This document shows, one piece after another, positions 33,508-42,076 of a DNA stretch of 64,000 nucleotides; positions within the stretch are counted from its first letter, which is position 1; each line of letters begins with the position of its first letter. The translations under genes were made by a program, and so were the position numbers. The notes under the pieces were generated by a model. The model was given only the letters and a program-made list of their open reading frames with translations. It was not told where the DNA came from and did no database searches. Origin of the DNA: CALJFL01 sp036961205 (GTDB lineage Bacteria; Pseudomonadota; Gammaproteobacteria; Pseudomonadales; Halieaceae); NCBI GenBank assembly GCA_036961205.1, contig JBALVI010000009.1, positions 42,526-106,525 of the forward strand. Direction: 5' to 3'.

Positions 33508-36327
33508 ATGTTAAAGAAAGAGCTTATCGTTACGTTCCTTCTCTCTATAGCCTTTATCACCGGTTGTAGCAGCGGTAGTGAGGGGGACGATGTAACCATA
33601 AACATTGAAGCCCCGGATGGCGGTGATCCGGTTAACCCGCCGGACCCTGGACCAGGCGACGGTGATTGTGATCTGGTTGAAGAGGCCGGTTTCGTCCGCT
33701 TCAATGATGATTGCTCGGTGGGTAACCTGGAAGGCAATGTCGATCAGGATTACACCTTGATCAATACGGTTGAATGGCGCTTGAACGGTACTGTAACGGT
33801 GGGCGATGGTAATCAGACAGTCGACACCATCGCCGACGTTGATGCTGTTAGAGCTGCAGGCGTAACGCTCACGGTAGAACCTGGCACCGACGTGCGAGCT
33901 TTTGATACTGGCGCTTTGCTGGTAACAAGAGGCTCACGGCTTATTGCCGACGGTACAGCTAACGCGCCTATTACCTTCAGTAGTCTCGACGATAACTTCG
34001 ACGGCCTGGGTGAGTGGGGCGGTTTGATCGTTCAGGGATTCGCGCCGCAGTATGGTCAGGGCGGCACAGGTGCCTGCTTTGGTAATGGCGAGGTCTGTAA
34101 CGTAGAGGGCGAGGGCGGTACTGATATTTCAGTTTACGGTGGTAATGATCAGGCAGACGACAGCGGCGTTTTCCGCTACGTACGCATTGCCGAGGGTGGC
34201 CTGGTCGCTGGTCCTAATAACGAAATTAACGGTTTGACTCTGCAGGGTGTTGGCCACGGCACAATCATCGAATATGTGCAGGTGCACAATAACCTCGATG
34301 ACGGTGTTGAGTGGTTTGGCGGTACCGTCGATGCACGCTACCTGGTACTAACCGGCAACGATGATGACGACATAGACTATGACGAGGGTTATCAGGGCAA
34401 CATTCAGTACGCGATTATCCAGAAGGCCAAGGATAAGGACACACCTACCGGTAGTAACGACCCCAGGGGTATCGAAGCCAATTCCAGTGATGACGAATAT
34501 GTTCCAGAAACCGAGGCTGTCATCGCCAACGTAAGTATTATTGGTAGTGCCTTGGTGAACAATGAGGAGTCCGATAGTGGACGCCAACCTGGCATGCGCT
34601 TGCGAGGAGCGGTTACCACTAGCATATACAATAGTTCTGTCGGTGACTTCGACAGTGGCTGTGTACGCATCGATGATGCTGACGTTAACGGCGACGATTC
34701 ACTGATCATCTCTTCTAACATTACCCTGGTAAACATTCTTGGTGATTGTGAAGATGGCTTCTACGCCAAGCGCGAAGCCGACTCTGAGGACAATGTCAGC
34801 TCACAAACTATCACCTATGACGCAATGTTGGCGATCAATGAAGCGGCGGCTCTGCTTGATTCAGCCCCGGTGATCAATGCCGTCAATAATGGCTCTGGCT
34901 TCGTCTTTGACCAAACCGACTTTATCGGTGCGGTCGATCCACAGGGCGACGCCTGGTGGCAGGGTTGGACCCTGCCTGGCACGGTCGGTGGCTCAGAAGC
35001 CGTTGCCGAAGCCAGCTTCGTGTCCTGCGACTCCGATGCGAGCGTTTGCACTATTAGTGGCACCGTTGATGAAGACTACACCTTGGTCAACGGCGTCGAG
35101 TGGCGGCTGGACGGCGAGGTGCTGGTGGGCGACGGTAATAAGACCGTAGACAATGACGCAGACGTGCAGGCCATACGCGATGCGGGTGTGACTTTGACCG
35201 TTCGCGCCGGCGTTAATGTTCGCGCGTTTGATACTGGCTCACTATTGGTAACTCGTGGTTCAAAAATAATGGCTGTAGGTTCGGCCGCTAGCCCAATTAC
35301 GTTTAGCAGTCTCACCGACGATGATCTTGACGGTGAAGGTGAGTGGGGCGGGATCATCATCCAGGGCTTCGCTCCACAGTATGGCCAGGGCGGCACAGGT
35401 GCCTGTTTCGGCAGCGGTACGGTCTGTAATGTTGTGGGCGAGGGCGGCACTGTTGTTGGTAATTACGGCGGTAATGATCCGGCTGACAACAGTGGAATGC
35501 TGCGCTATGTGCGCATCGCTGAAGGCGGCCTGGTGGCGGGACCCAATAATGAAATCAACGGACTTACTATGCAAGGCGTAGGCCACGGTACTACCGTTGA
35601 GTACATTCAGGTTCACGGCAACCTCGATGACGGTATCGAATGGTTTGGTGGAACGGTGAATGTGCGCTACGTGGTACTCACCAACAACGACGATGATGAT
35701 ATCGACTTCGACGAAGGCTATATGGGTAACATCCAGTACGCGATTGTTCGTAAGAATCCGAACAAATCTGTACCCACCGGTAGTAATGATCCGCGCGGTA
35801 TTGAGGCGAACTCCAGCGACGATGAGTACGTGCCGGAAACAACGGCCGTTCTTGCCAATGTGTTGGTGTTGGGCAGTGACGTAAACAATGCGGTAGATAG
35901 CAGCAGTGGCGCTCAGCCTGGTATGCGACTGCGTGGTGCACTAACCACTGCAATCTATAACTCAGCGGTGCGTGATTTTGATACTGGCTGTATTCGAATC
36001 GATGATGCCGATGTTAACGGAGACGACTCGCTGGTAATCAGCTCGGATGTCACCCTGGTGAATGTGCTGGGCGATTGTGTTGACGGCTTCTATGACAAGC
36101 GTGATGCCGACACTGACATCAACTCTGGTGCCAATTCGGTAACGATTGATGACGCTTATGCGCTTACCGACAGTGCGGCTAATGTGGTTGCCCCGGAAAT
36201 TATAGCTATCGACAACGGCTCAGGTTTTGTTTTTGACCAAACTGATTATGTCGGTGCGGTTGAGCCGGGTACTTCAGCACAGGACGCCTGGTGGGCAGGA
36301 TGGATTGTTGAAGGTTCTCTCGACTAG
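33508..36327 (+). CDS. Lipoprotein with two tandem beta-helix-like repeats
   Basis: A 939-residue lipoprotein. ATG 33508 follows CAGGAAG and gives MLKKELIVTFLLSIAFITGC, a good lipobox. After a Pro/Gly/Asp-rich linker, two copies of a unit of about 443 residues follow, offset by 1329 bases (GEWGG at 34012 and 35341). Each unit has EWRL.G.V.VGDGN.TVD, VRAFDTG.LLVTRGS, FAPQYGQGGTGACFG, RYVRIAEGGLVAGPNNEINGL, a DDDDIDxDEGY acidic segment, and RGIEANSSDDEYVPET. The pattern suggests a parallel beta-helix with calcium-binding Asp clusters, exposed on the surface. Similar single-unit proteins occur beside TonB receptors in other Gram-negatives. The function is unknown. Confidence 0.88.
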   Translation: MLKKELIVTFLLSIAFITGCSSGSEGDDVTINIEAPDGGDPVNPPDPGPGDGDCDLVEEAGFVRFNDDCSVGNLEGNVDQDYTLINTVEWRLNGTVTVGDGNQTVDTIADVDAVRAAGVTLTVEPGTDVRAFDTGALLVTRGSRLIADGTANAPITFSSLDDNFDGLGEWGGLIVQGFAPQYGQGGTGACFGNGEVCNVEGEGGTDISVYGGNDQADDSGVFRYVRIAEGGLVAGPNNEINGLTLQGVGHGTIIEYVQVHNNLDDGVEWFGGTVDARYLVLTGNDDDDIDYDEGYQGNIQYAIIQKAKDKDTPTGSNDPRGIEANSSDDEYVPETEAVIANVSIIGSALVNNEESDSGRQPGMRLRGAVTTSIYNSSVGDFDSGCVRIDDADVNGDDSLIISSNITLVNILGDCEDGFYAKREADSEDNVSSQTITYDAMLAINEAAALLDSAPVINAVNNGSGFVFDQTDFIGAVDPQGDAWWQGWTLPGTVGGSEAVAEASFVSCDSDASVCTISGTVDEDYTLVNGVEWRLDGEVLVGDGNKTVDNDADVQAIRDAGVTLTVRAGVNVRAFDTGSLLVTRGSKIMAVGSAASPITFSSLTDDDLDGEGEWGGIIIQGFAPQYGQGGTGACFGSGTVCNVVGEGGTVVGNYGGNDPADNSGMLRYVRIAEGGLVAGPNNEINGLTMQGVGHGTTVEYIQVHGNLDDGIEWFGGTVNVRYVVLTNNDDDDIDFDEGYMGNIQYAIVRKNPNKSVPTGSNDPRGIEANSSDDEYVPETTAVLANVLVLGSDVNNAVDSSSGAQPGMRLRGALTTAIYNSAVRDFDTGCIRIDDADVNGDDSLVISSDVTLVNVLGDCVDGFYDKRDADTDINSGANSVTIDDAYALTDSAANVVAPEIIAIDNGSGFVFDQTDYVGAVEPGTSAQDAWWAGWIVEGSLD

Positions 36328-36361
36328 TTAAGGTTAGGTCCCAGGGATGGGATTTTTGATA

Positions 36362-36388
36362 GGCCGCGCTATGCGCGGCCTTTTTTTT
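36362..36388 (+). terminator. Intrinsic terminator after the beta-helix lipoprotein
   Basis: GGCCGCGC (36362-36369) pairs with GCGCGGCC (36373-36380) around a TAT loop, followed by eight T (36381-36388). It lies 34 bases after the lipoprotein stop and closes the plus-strand unit that starts at the TonB receptor. Confidence 0.9.
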
Positions 36389-36412
36389 GCTTTGGATAAT
36401 CATCTACATGAT

Positions 36413-38458
36413 TCAAAGCCCCTGGTCTGTTGTCTCCTTACCCGAATGCCGTTCAAACCATTCCAGAATGGCGGCGACCTTGGCAATCAACTGACTGGGA
36501 CGATTGGCAATGCTGTGGGAAGCCCCTGGTATACGAACCAAAGCAGTATCTATCCCGCGCAGCTTGAGAGCCTGATAGTATTGTTCCGATTCCCAGCTTG
36601 GCGTACGCAAATCTTCATCGCCTACCAGCAGCATGGTCGGAGTCTTAACTTGCCCCACCAGGGATAGAGGGGAACGCTGCCAATGATCCATAGGGTCTTC
36701 CCAGGGCATAGCGGGGAACCAATACTGAGAGAAGTAGGGTGAAGAATCGGCGCTCAATACAAAACTGAGCCAGTTGATTACCGGTTTGGCCACCACCGCC
36801 GCGCGGAAGCGGTCTGTTTTTCCTACAATCCACGCGGTGAGCGTACCGCCGCCGCTACCGCCGGTGACGTACAACTGTTCCTGGTCTATGTATGCGCGTG
36901 AGGCCACTGAATCAACCACATCCATCAGGTCATCGTAGTCTTCCGATGGATAGTTGTGATGAATGGTCAGTGCGAAATCGGCGCCATAACTGGTAGAGCC
37001 TCTGGGGTTGGCGTACACGGTGACATAACCGGCTGAGGCAAACAGCTGAATTTCTGCTGCGAAGTGCGGGCCGTAGGCAGTGTGGGGGCCGCCGTGGATT
37101 TCCAGCAGCAGGGGGTACTTTTGCGCTGGATCAAAATTCGGTGGCAAAGCAATCCACGCTTCAATATCACGCCCGTCGACACTGGATTTTACTGAGATCT
37201 CTTCCATTGCCGCCAACTGCCGATGAGCTAGCAGGTTGTTGTTCAACGCGGTTACACGAGTGGGTGCGTCTGTTCCTCGGCCAATGGCGAGCTCAGCCGG
37301 AGAGTAGAAATCACCTTCAGTAATGGCGAAGGTGTTGTTACCGCCCACGGAGAATTGGCCGCCGGAATAAGGCCGGCTTATTGCCAGGCCGCCTAACTGG
37401 TTGGTGATATCTTTCAGTTTGCCGTTCAGAGTCACATAGGCCAGCTTGGTCTTGGCATGATCGTCGTACTGGATGTACAGGCCGCGACTGTCCGCTGCCC
37501 ACTGGTAGTCGCTGATACTGCGATCGAGACTGGGTAGCAGGTCAACGGGCTCTCCACCATTGATATCCATAACGTAAACGTGCTGTTGCTGGTAGCTAAA
37601 ACGTTTGTCTGTGTAGCCTCTCCATGCCATACGCTTGCCGTCTGGCGATACGCTGACCGAATAATCAGGGCCATCTTTATTGGTAAGGGCCGTGATCACG
37701 CCGCCCGCTGCCGGCATGCTGAAAATGTCAGAATTTTGTACTTCTACTTCCCAGTTCTTTGAACGGTTCCCGCTGAAGTAAACCGTCTCGCTATTCGCAG
37801 ACCAGGCGATACTGCCAGAGTGATTGTAGTCGCCAGAAGTGAGCTGTCTGGGTACCCCACCGGCGGTAGAGATGATGAAAACGTGGTTAAAACCTGGCAC
37901 CAGTGAACCGCGGCCGTCCGCTCGATAGACTGCCCGATTTATCACAATGGGAGGATCGGCCCAATTAGCCCCTTTTGGCGACGCTGGCACTGAGCCCATG
38001 GACTCTGGTTTGTCGGGTACCAGCATAGTGAAGGCCAGCCATTTACCGTCAGGCGACCAAGAGAGCGAAGAAGGCGATTGAGACAGACGCGTGAGTTGCT
38101 GGTTTTCACCCCCATTCAGCCAACGTACAAAAATTTGTGCACCGGTATCGTCCTGTGACACGTATGCCATTCTCTGGCTGTCGGGTGATATACGTGCGTT
38201 CCCATCATTTACCGCGCCGGTGGTTAGCGGTCTCGCATTTTTGCCATCGCTGTCGATACGCCAAAGATTGGATCGTCTTCTATCCTCCATAATGTCCATG
38301 AAATTGTGGCTATAAACGACAAAATCACCATCAGGGCTTACCTGAGGGCTGCTAACGTAGTTCAGACCGAAGACATCTTCGAGGCCAAACGCTGGCTTTG
38401 AGGTCTGTGCCTGAGCGGTTAGCGTAAAAACTAAGAACAGAGCCGTAAAGAGGCGCAT
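36413..38458 (-). CDS. S9 family peptidase (prolyl oligopeptidase / acylaminoacyl peptidase type)
   Basis: A 681-residue secreted serine peptidase. A signal peptide (MRLFTALFLVFTLTAQAQ) precedes a beta-propeller with WD40-like TolB repeats (ISPDSQRMAYVSQ, LSWSPDGKWLAF, VSPDGKRMAW). The alpha/beta hydrolase domain begins near residue 430. The nucleophile Ser lies in VTGGSGGGTLTAW, the Asp in LLVGDEDLRTP and the His in PGASHSI. PLLLEIHGGPHTAYG supplies the oxyanion region. It should cleave short peptides, perhaps in the periplasm. It is convergent with the beta-helix lipoprotein and monocistronic by spacing. Confidence 0.93.
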   Translation of the reverse strand: MRLFTALFLVFTLTAQAQTSKPAFGLEDVFGLNYVSSPQVSPDGDFVVYSHNFMDIMEDRRRSNLWRIDSDGKNARPLTTGAVNDGNARISPDSQRMAYVSQDDTGAQIFVRWLNGGENQQLTRLSQSPSSLSWSPDGKWLAFTMLVPDKPESMGSVPASPKGANWADPPIVINRAVYRADGRGSLVPGFNHVFIISTAGGVPRQLTSGDYNHSGSIAWSANSETVYFSGNRSKNWEVEVQNSDIFSMPAAGGVITALTNKDGPDYSVSVSPDGKRMAWRGYTDKRFSYQQQHVYVMDINGGEPVDLLPSLDRSISDYQWAADSRGLYIQYDDHAKTKLAYVTLNGKLKDITNQLGGLAISRPYSGGQFSVGGNNTFAITEGDFYSPAELAIGRGTDAPTRVTALNNNLLAHRQLAAMEEISVKSSVDGRDIEAWIALPPNFDPAQKYPLLLEIHGGPHTAYGPHFAAEIQLFASAGYVTVYANPRGSTSYGADFALTIHHNYPSEDYDDLMDVVDSVASRAYIDQEQLYVTGGSGGGTLTAWIVGKTDRFRAAVVAKPVINWLSFVLSADSSPYFSQYWFPAMPWEDPMDHWQRSPLSLVGQVKTPTMLLVGDEDLRTPSWESEQYYQALKLRGIDTALVRIPGASHSIANRPSQLIAKVAAILEWFERHSGKETTDQGL

Positions 38459-38605
38459 AGAGTCTCCATTGCCTGAGGGGATTGGTGGGGTAAATAACTA
38501 TAGAAGGGGAAGTAAGTGCCGGCAAGTTCTCTTGGGAACCGCCGAATACGCGAGCGGAAGCGCAGGGCGCCCACGCTCGCAGTGTAGTCAGGTTTCCTTG
38601 CGGGG

Positions 38606-39181
38606 TTAGTTCAGATCCTCATTAGCCCAGAACTTGGTCCCTTGCAAAGTTGCCTGTAAGGCCAGGCCAGCGGCCGTCAGCTGGTAGATAATGGTACCAG
38701 GCACCACGGTGATGGCGGCCTCAGTTCCCATACCTTTGCCTTCAGATTCGGCGCTGGCATCCGCTTTGGCGGCGAAATCCCAGCCCTCGGTTTGGAAGTC
38801 TTCTAGCGCTTTCTCGGTGGTAAAAATAAATACGGCGCTGAAGTCCTTCACGCCCATGCCAACACCACCACCGGCAGAAAACATCTTCATATACGTATCT
38901 TTGCCGCTGCGATGGTCACGCAAAACACCGTCGCCACGCTCTGTCGACACCAGAAAAACGTTAACACCGACGCTGGAAAATACGGCATAACCCTTGGCGG
39001 TTTGCACCTCATTTTTGGCAGATGGCTTTTCCGCATAGAGTTTGGCGAGTATTTCTGTGCGAGTTTCCCGGATTTTTTCGCGTTCTTTGTCAGGATCTTT
39101 ATCGCCACCAAACAGGGCGAAACTGGTAAGCGGTACTGCCAGTAGGACAGCTGCACATGCCGCGACTAAAAAGTTCTTCAT
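38606..39181 (-). CDS. Lipid-binding SYLF (Ysc84-like) domain protein
   Basis: A 191-residue exported protein with a signal peptide (ending TSFA) and a SYLF/Ysc84 domain: AKGYAVFSSVGVNVFLVSTERGDGVLRD, MKMFSAGGGVGMGVKDFSAVFIF and GTEAAITVVPGTIIYQLTAAGLALQ. The domain binds phosphoinositides in eukaryotes. Bacterial members are envelope proteins of unclear function. GGAG lies 7 bases before ATG. It is 65 bases downstream of the Arg/Asp-rich small protein gene on the same strand. Confidence 0.88.
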   Translation of the reverse strand: MKNFLVAACAAVLLAVPLTSFALFGGDKDPDKEREKIRETRTEILAKLYAEKPSAKNEVQTAKGYAVFSSVGVNVFLVSTERGDGVLRDHRSGKDTYMKMFSAGGGVGMGVKDFSAVFIFTTEKALEDFQTEGWDFAAKADASAESEGKGMGTEAAITVVPGTIIYQLTAAGLALQATLQGTKFWANEDLN

Positions 39182-39246
39182 AATATTCTCCGTTGATTTG
39201 TCCGAATAAATTCGGGGGGCTGCCGGACCGGTGCTAGTTAACGGGC

Positions 39247-39489
39247 CTAATCGTCGTCGTCATTGTCGCCTCGATTGCCCCGAACGCCGTCCCGGACTTC
39301 TTCCTGCTTGCAGTCGCGCTTGTCTTTCCCGACGCGGCCCTCTTCCTGACGACAATCACGCTTGTCCTGACGCTCATCCGAGCGGCCACGTTCCTGTCGG
39401 CGATCCTGGCGATCATCGGGATCAGCAACTGCCGGGATTTGTGCGCTTAGAAGGACTAACGCGGTAGCCAATACAGTCAATATTTTCAT
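39247..39489 (-). CDS. Small secreted Arg/Asp/Glu-rich protein with Cys repeats
   Basis: An 80-residue protein with a signal peptide (MKILTVLATALVLLSAQIPAVA) and a mature part of about 55 residues that is almost wholly charged. It contains two copies of DKRDC(R/K)QEE, about 17 residues apart, each with one Cys, and ends in NDDDD. TGGAG lies 10 bases before ATG. Codon use and the good ribosome site argue it is real. I do not recognise a named family. A metal-binding or stress-related periplasmic role is only speculation. Confidence 0.75.
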   Translation of the reverse strand: MKILTVLATALVLLSAQIPAVADPDDRQDRRQERGRSDERQDKRDCRQEEGRVGKDKRDCKQEEVRDGVRGNRGDNDDDD

Positions 39490-39719
39490 TCTTTTTCTCC
39501 AGTTGGACCACGAGAATGATTCGCCGTGGATTGGTAATTACGTTGCTTACGCTATGTAAACAGAAGACGGTGGGAATTGCATTGCCCAATTTCGTATAAA
39601 AGAGAGCAGCCCGGCTGCAAAGTGGCCCTGCTATCGCTGCTGTCTCATTGACTGAGAAGCCGGCCGTTGGCGGCACCGCACCGCTTTTCTCAATATCTCA
39701 TTTCGACATAAAATGGTGC

Positions 39720-39746
39720 TTGCTAAGAATCAATGATTCTTAGCAA
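39720..39746. promoter_or_regulatory. 27-base perfect palindrome in the 39.49-39.85 kb spacer
   Basis: TTGCTAAGAATCA and TGATTCTTAGCAA are exact inverted repeats separated by one A. It lies 101 bases upstream of the secreted-protein gene at 39848 and 230 bases upstream of the divergent small-protein gene. With a one-base centre it looks more like a dimeric-regulator site than a terminator. No gene is seen elsewhere in 39490-39847. Confidence 0.55.
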
Positions 39747-39847
39747 AATTTGCTTAATTTCTAATAGCAACTAGCTTTATAAAGCGTAGCGAAGTGGCGG
39801 TAGAGCTGCGCGCAACCGAGGTTTCTAACTATAAAAGGATGTTAACG

Positions 39848-40639
39848 ATGAGAGTTAAACTTATTAGGGCTGCAGTGCTGCTATTTGCGCCTGTATGTTT
39901 GAGCACTACTGCACTAGCCCAGGATGGTGATGAAGCCCCCAATGTGGGTGCGGTGGAGATATACACGTGCAATTACGCTGATGGTGCCGGGGCCAAAGAT
40001 CTGGATAAGGTGGTTGGCAAGTGGAACAAGTGGGCTGACAAGAATTTCGAAGCCCCCTATTCAGCGTGGACTTTGACCCCAATGGCCACTGGCAGTGACT
40101 TTGAAGCCGATATTGGCTGGTTGGGTGCTTTCGCGAATGGCTCTGATATGGGCAAGGTAACCCAGAATTGGAACTCCAAGGGCGCTGAGCATCAGGCGGC
40201 ATTTGATGCGGTTATTCCCTGTGATAGTCACTCTTATTGGTCATCTGTAAACATGAAGATGCCCGCGGGCGATGGTTGGCCGGGCAAAAATGGCAGCAGT
40301 AGTGTCACTGTTTTTAGTGATTGTACTGCCGAGGAAGGTACTACGCTGGAAGATGCTATGGCGGTGCACAGTGCCTGGGCGGACCATCTAACCTCACGAG
40401 GTTCCGAGTCTGGTCTCTGGGTTTTCCTGCCTGCGTTTGGTGCCGCTGATGTCAACGGCCACTACAAAGTAGTCGCGGGATATCCCAGCTACGAGGAGTG
40501 GGGTAATGATCACAACGATTACACCAACGGTGGCGGTTGGCTGAAAGGCCGCGAACTGATGGAAGGTGTGCTGGCGTGTGATACCCCAAGGGTCTACACC
40601 ACCACACTGGTACGCAATGGTGGTGTTAGCGCCAACTGA
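39848..40639 (+). CDS. Secreted protein with internal duplication, function unknown
   Basis: A 263-residue exported protein. ATG 39848 has AAGGAT about 8 bases upstream and gives a signal peptide ending ALAQD; a longer in-frame start lacks one. The mature part has two related halves. Half one is IYTCNYADGAGAKDLDKVVGKWNKWADK with WTLTPMATG, and half two is VFSDCTAEEGTTLEDAMAVHSAWADHL with WVFLPAFGA. Each half ends in a second Cys (VIPCDSH and VLACDTP). The halves resemble dimeric alpha/beta-barrel (EthD-like) modules. I know similar uncharacterised proteins from marine gammaproteobacteria but no function. Confidence 0.8.
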   Translation: MRVKLIRAAVLLFAPVCLSTTALAQDGDEAPNVGAVEIYTCNYADGAGAKDLDKVVGKWNKWADKNFEAPYSAWTLTPMATGSDFEADIGWLGAFANGSDMGKVTQNWNSKGAEHQAAFDAVIPCDSHSYWSSVNMKMPAGDGWPGKNGSSSVTVFSDCTAEEGTTLEDAMAVHSAWADHLTSRGSESGLWVFLPAFGAADVNGHYKVVAGYPSYEEWGNDHNDYTNGGGWLKGRELMEGVLACDTPRVYTTTLVRNGGVSAN

Positions 40640-40651
40640 TAGAGAGGTAAG

Positions 40652-40681
40652 CACTCAGCCCGGTATGTCCCGGGCTGAGTG
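40652..40681. terminator. Strong hairpin between convergent genes, no U-tract
   Basis: CACTCAGCCCGG (40652-40663) and CCGGGCTGAGTG (40670-40681) form a 12-bp perfect stem with a short loop, 12 bases after the secreted-protein stop and 31 before the end of the convergent antiporter gene. It lacks a T-run on both strands. Confidence 0.6.
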
Positions 40682-40711
40682 ACATACCGCCATCATGCAC
40701 TCTGCGAATGC

Positions 40712-41920
40712 TCATTCTGAGCGGGCGTAGCGCTCAATAAGAAACTTGTTTGTCGTCCCCTGCACTAGCAAACTGAACATCACCACGCCGAAAACCATCG
40801 ACTGTATCAGCCACCAATAGGGCAGACTGGTGGGCAATGACAGCACCAGTGCAATGGCAATCGCGCCGCGCAATCCTCCCCATACCAGTAGAATCTGCCA
40901 ACCGCGGGGCACAGGCCTACCCAAACTGCCGCTCATCAAGCTCACGCCTACTACCGCAATCACCCGTGCAATGAAGGTGGCCACGATAGCAATTAGCATG
41001 GCCAGCCACTGCTCGGTAAACATACTCACGGTGATAACCAGTCCCATGATGACGAACAGCAGATTGTTGAGGAATAGCCCCAGCCATTCCCAGGTTTCGG
41101 TAATGCCCTGAGTGAGGGTATTTTCGACTTCTTTGAGGGCAAGTTTGGCGACGATGGCCGCGATCATAACCGCCATAATGCCGGACACATGAAGTAGGTG
41201 CTCGGCCGCGTAAAAGCTGATAAATGCGCTGAAAACCAAGATAAACCGGCTCGCTTCCGGCCTGCCGATGATCCGAATAATTGCCGCGGTGAGTAAGCCC
41301 GCAACCAGTCCCACAGCGATACCGCCGACGAACACCATACCGAAAAAGCTGAGATAGCCGGTCTGCCCGTGCTCCGCTTGGGTGGCGATAGCAATAATAA
41401 TCAGAAACAGGACAATGGCCGAGGCGTCGTTGAACAAACTTTCGCCCTCGAACAGGGTGGCAAGATCCTCCGGTGCATTCGAGCTGCGTAACTGGGACAT
41501 CACCGCAATGGGGTCAGTAGCGGCCAGAATTGCCCCGGTGAGCAGGGCGGCGAGCCAGGGGAAGGCGTCTGGATATCCGATTCCGACATAAACCAGGCCC
41601 GCGGTGACAAAGGTGCTGATCAGCACCCCAGCAGTGGCCAGCAGTAAAACCGGTAGCAGCCAGCGCTTTAGCAGGGTGAGTTTGATGTGCCAGGCCGCTT
41701 CGAAAATCAATACCGGCAAAATGATGAAGAATACAATTTCATGCAGGTTATGGGCACGGATACCGGTGTCAAAATCGACGTAGCCCAGGGTAAGACCGGT
41801 TACAAACCCTGTTAGCAGGCAGGCCAGCGTAAGGTCGATCCGCGTAAACCGGTTAACCAGTAGTCCCACGACGGTAAGGCTGGCCAGGGCCAATACCTGA
41901 CCAATTGCATCTACAATCAT
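40712..41920 (-). CDS. Cation:proton antiporter, CPA1 (NhaP-like) family
   Basis: A 402-residue inner-membrane antiporter with about 11-12 hydrophobic segments. The TM5-6 signature GAILAATDPIAVMSQLRS and LFEGESLFNDASAIVLFL are the conserved NhaP/CPA1 ion-binding motifs (TDP and ND). A later WGGLRGAIAIALVLSLP carries the conserved Arg. It should exchange Na+ or K+ for H+ and help in pH and salt balance, as in marine bacteria. There is no C-terminal regulatory domain. It is transcribed alone toward the hairpin at 40652. Confidence 0.92.
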   Translation of the reverse strand: MIVDAIGQVLALASLTVVGLLVNRFTRIDLTLACLLTGFVTGLTLGYVDFDTGIRAHNLHEIVFFIILPVLIFEAAWHIKLTLLKRWLLPVLLLATAGVLISTFVTAGLVYVGIGYPDAFPWLAALLTGAILAATDPIAVMSQLRSSNAPEDLATLFEGESLFNDASAIVLFLIIIAIATQAEHGQTGYLSFFGMVFVGGIAVGLVAGLLTAAIIRIIGRPEASRFILVFSAFISFYAAEHLLHVSGIMAVMIAAIVAKLALKEVENTLTQGITETWEWLGLFLNNLLFVIMGLVITVSMFTEQWLAMLIAIVATFIARVIAVVGVSLMSGSLGRPVPRGWQILLVWGGLRGAIAIALVLSLPTSLPYWWLIQSMVFGVVMFSLLVQGTTNKFLIERYARSE

Positions 41921-42076
41921 ATCGAACCCCGTTTGCGAATAGATGGGAAAACTCGGTTGGCAGTACTCTGGTCAGCGGGTTGTCGATCTAAATACTACGG
42001 TGACTTCGAAACCGGTACGGATGTTTAGTTCCTCTGAGTGACCCCGGGCCGGAATACCGCGACCCGAGTGGTTAGT

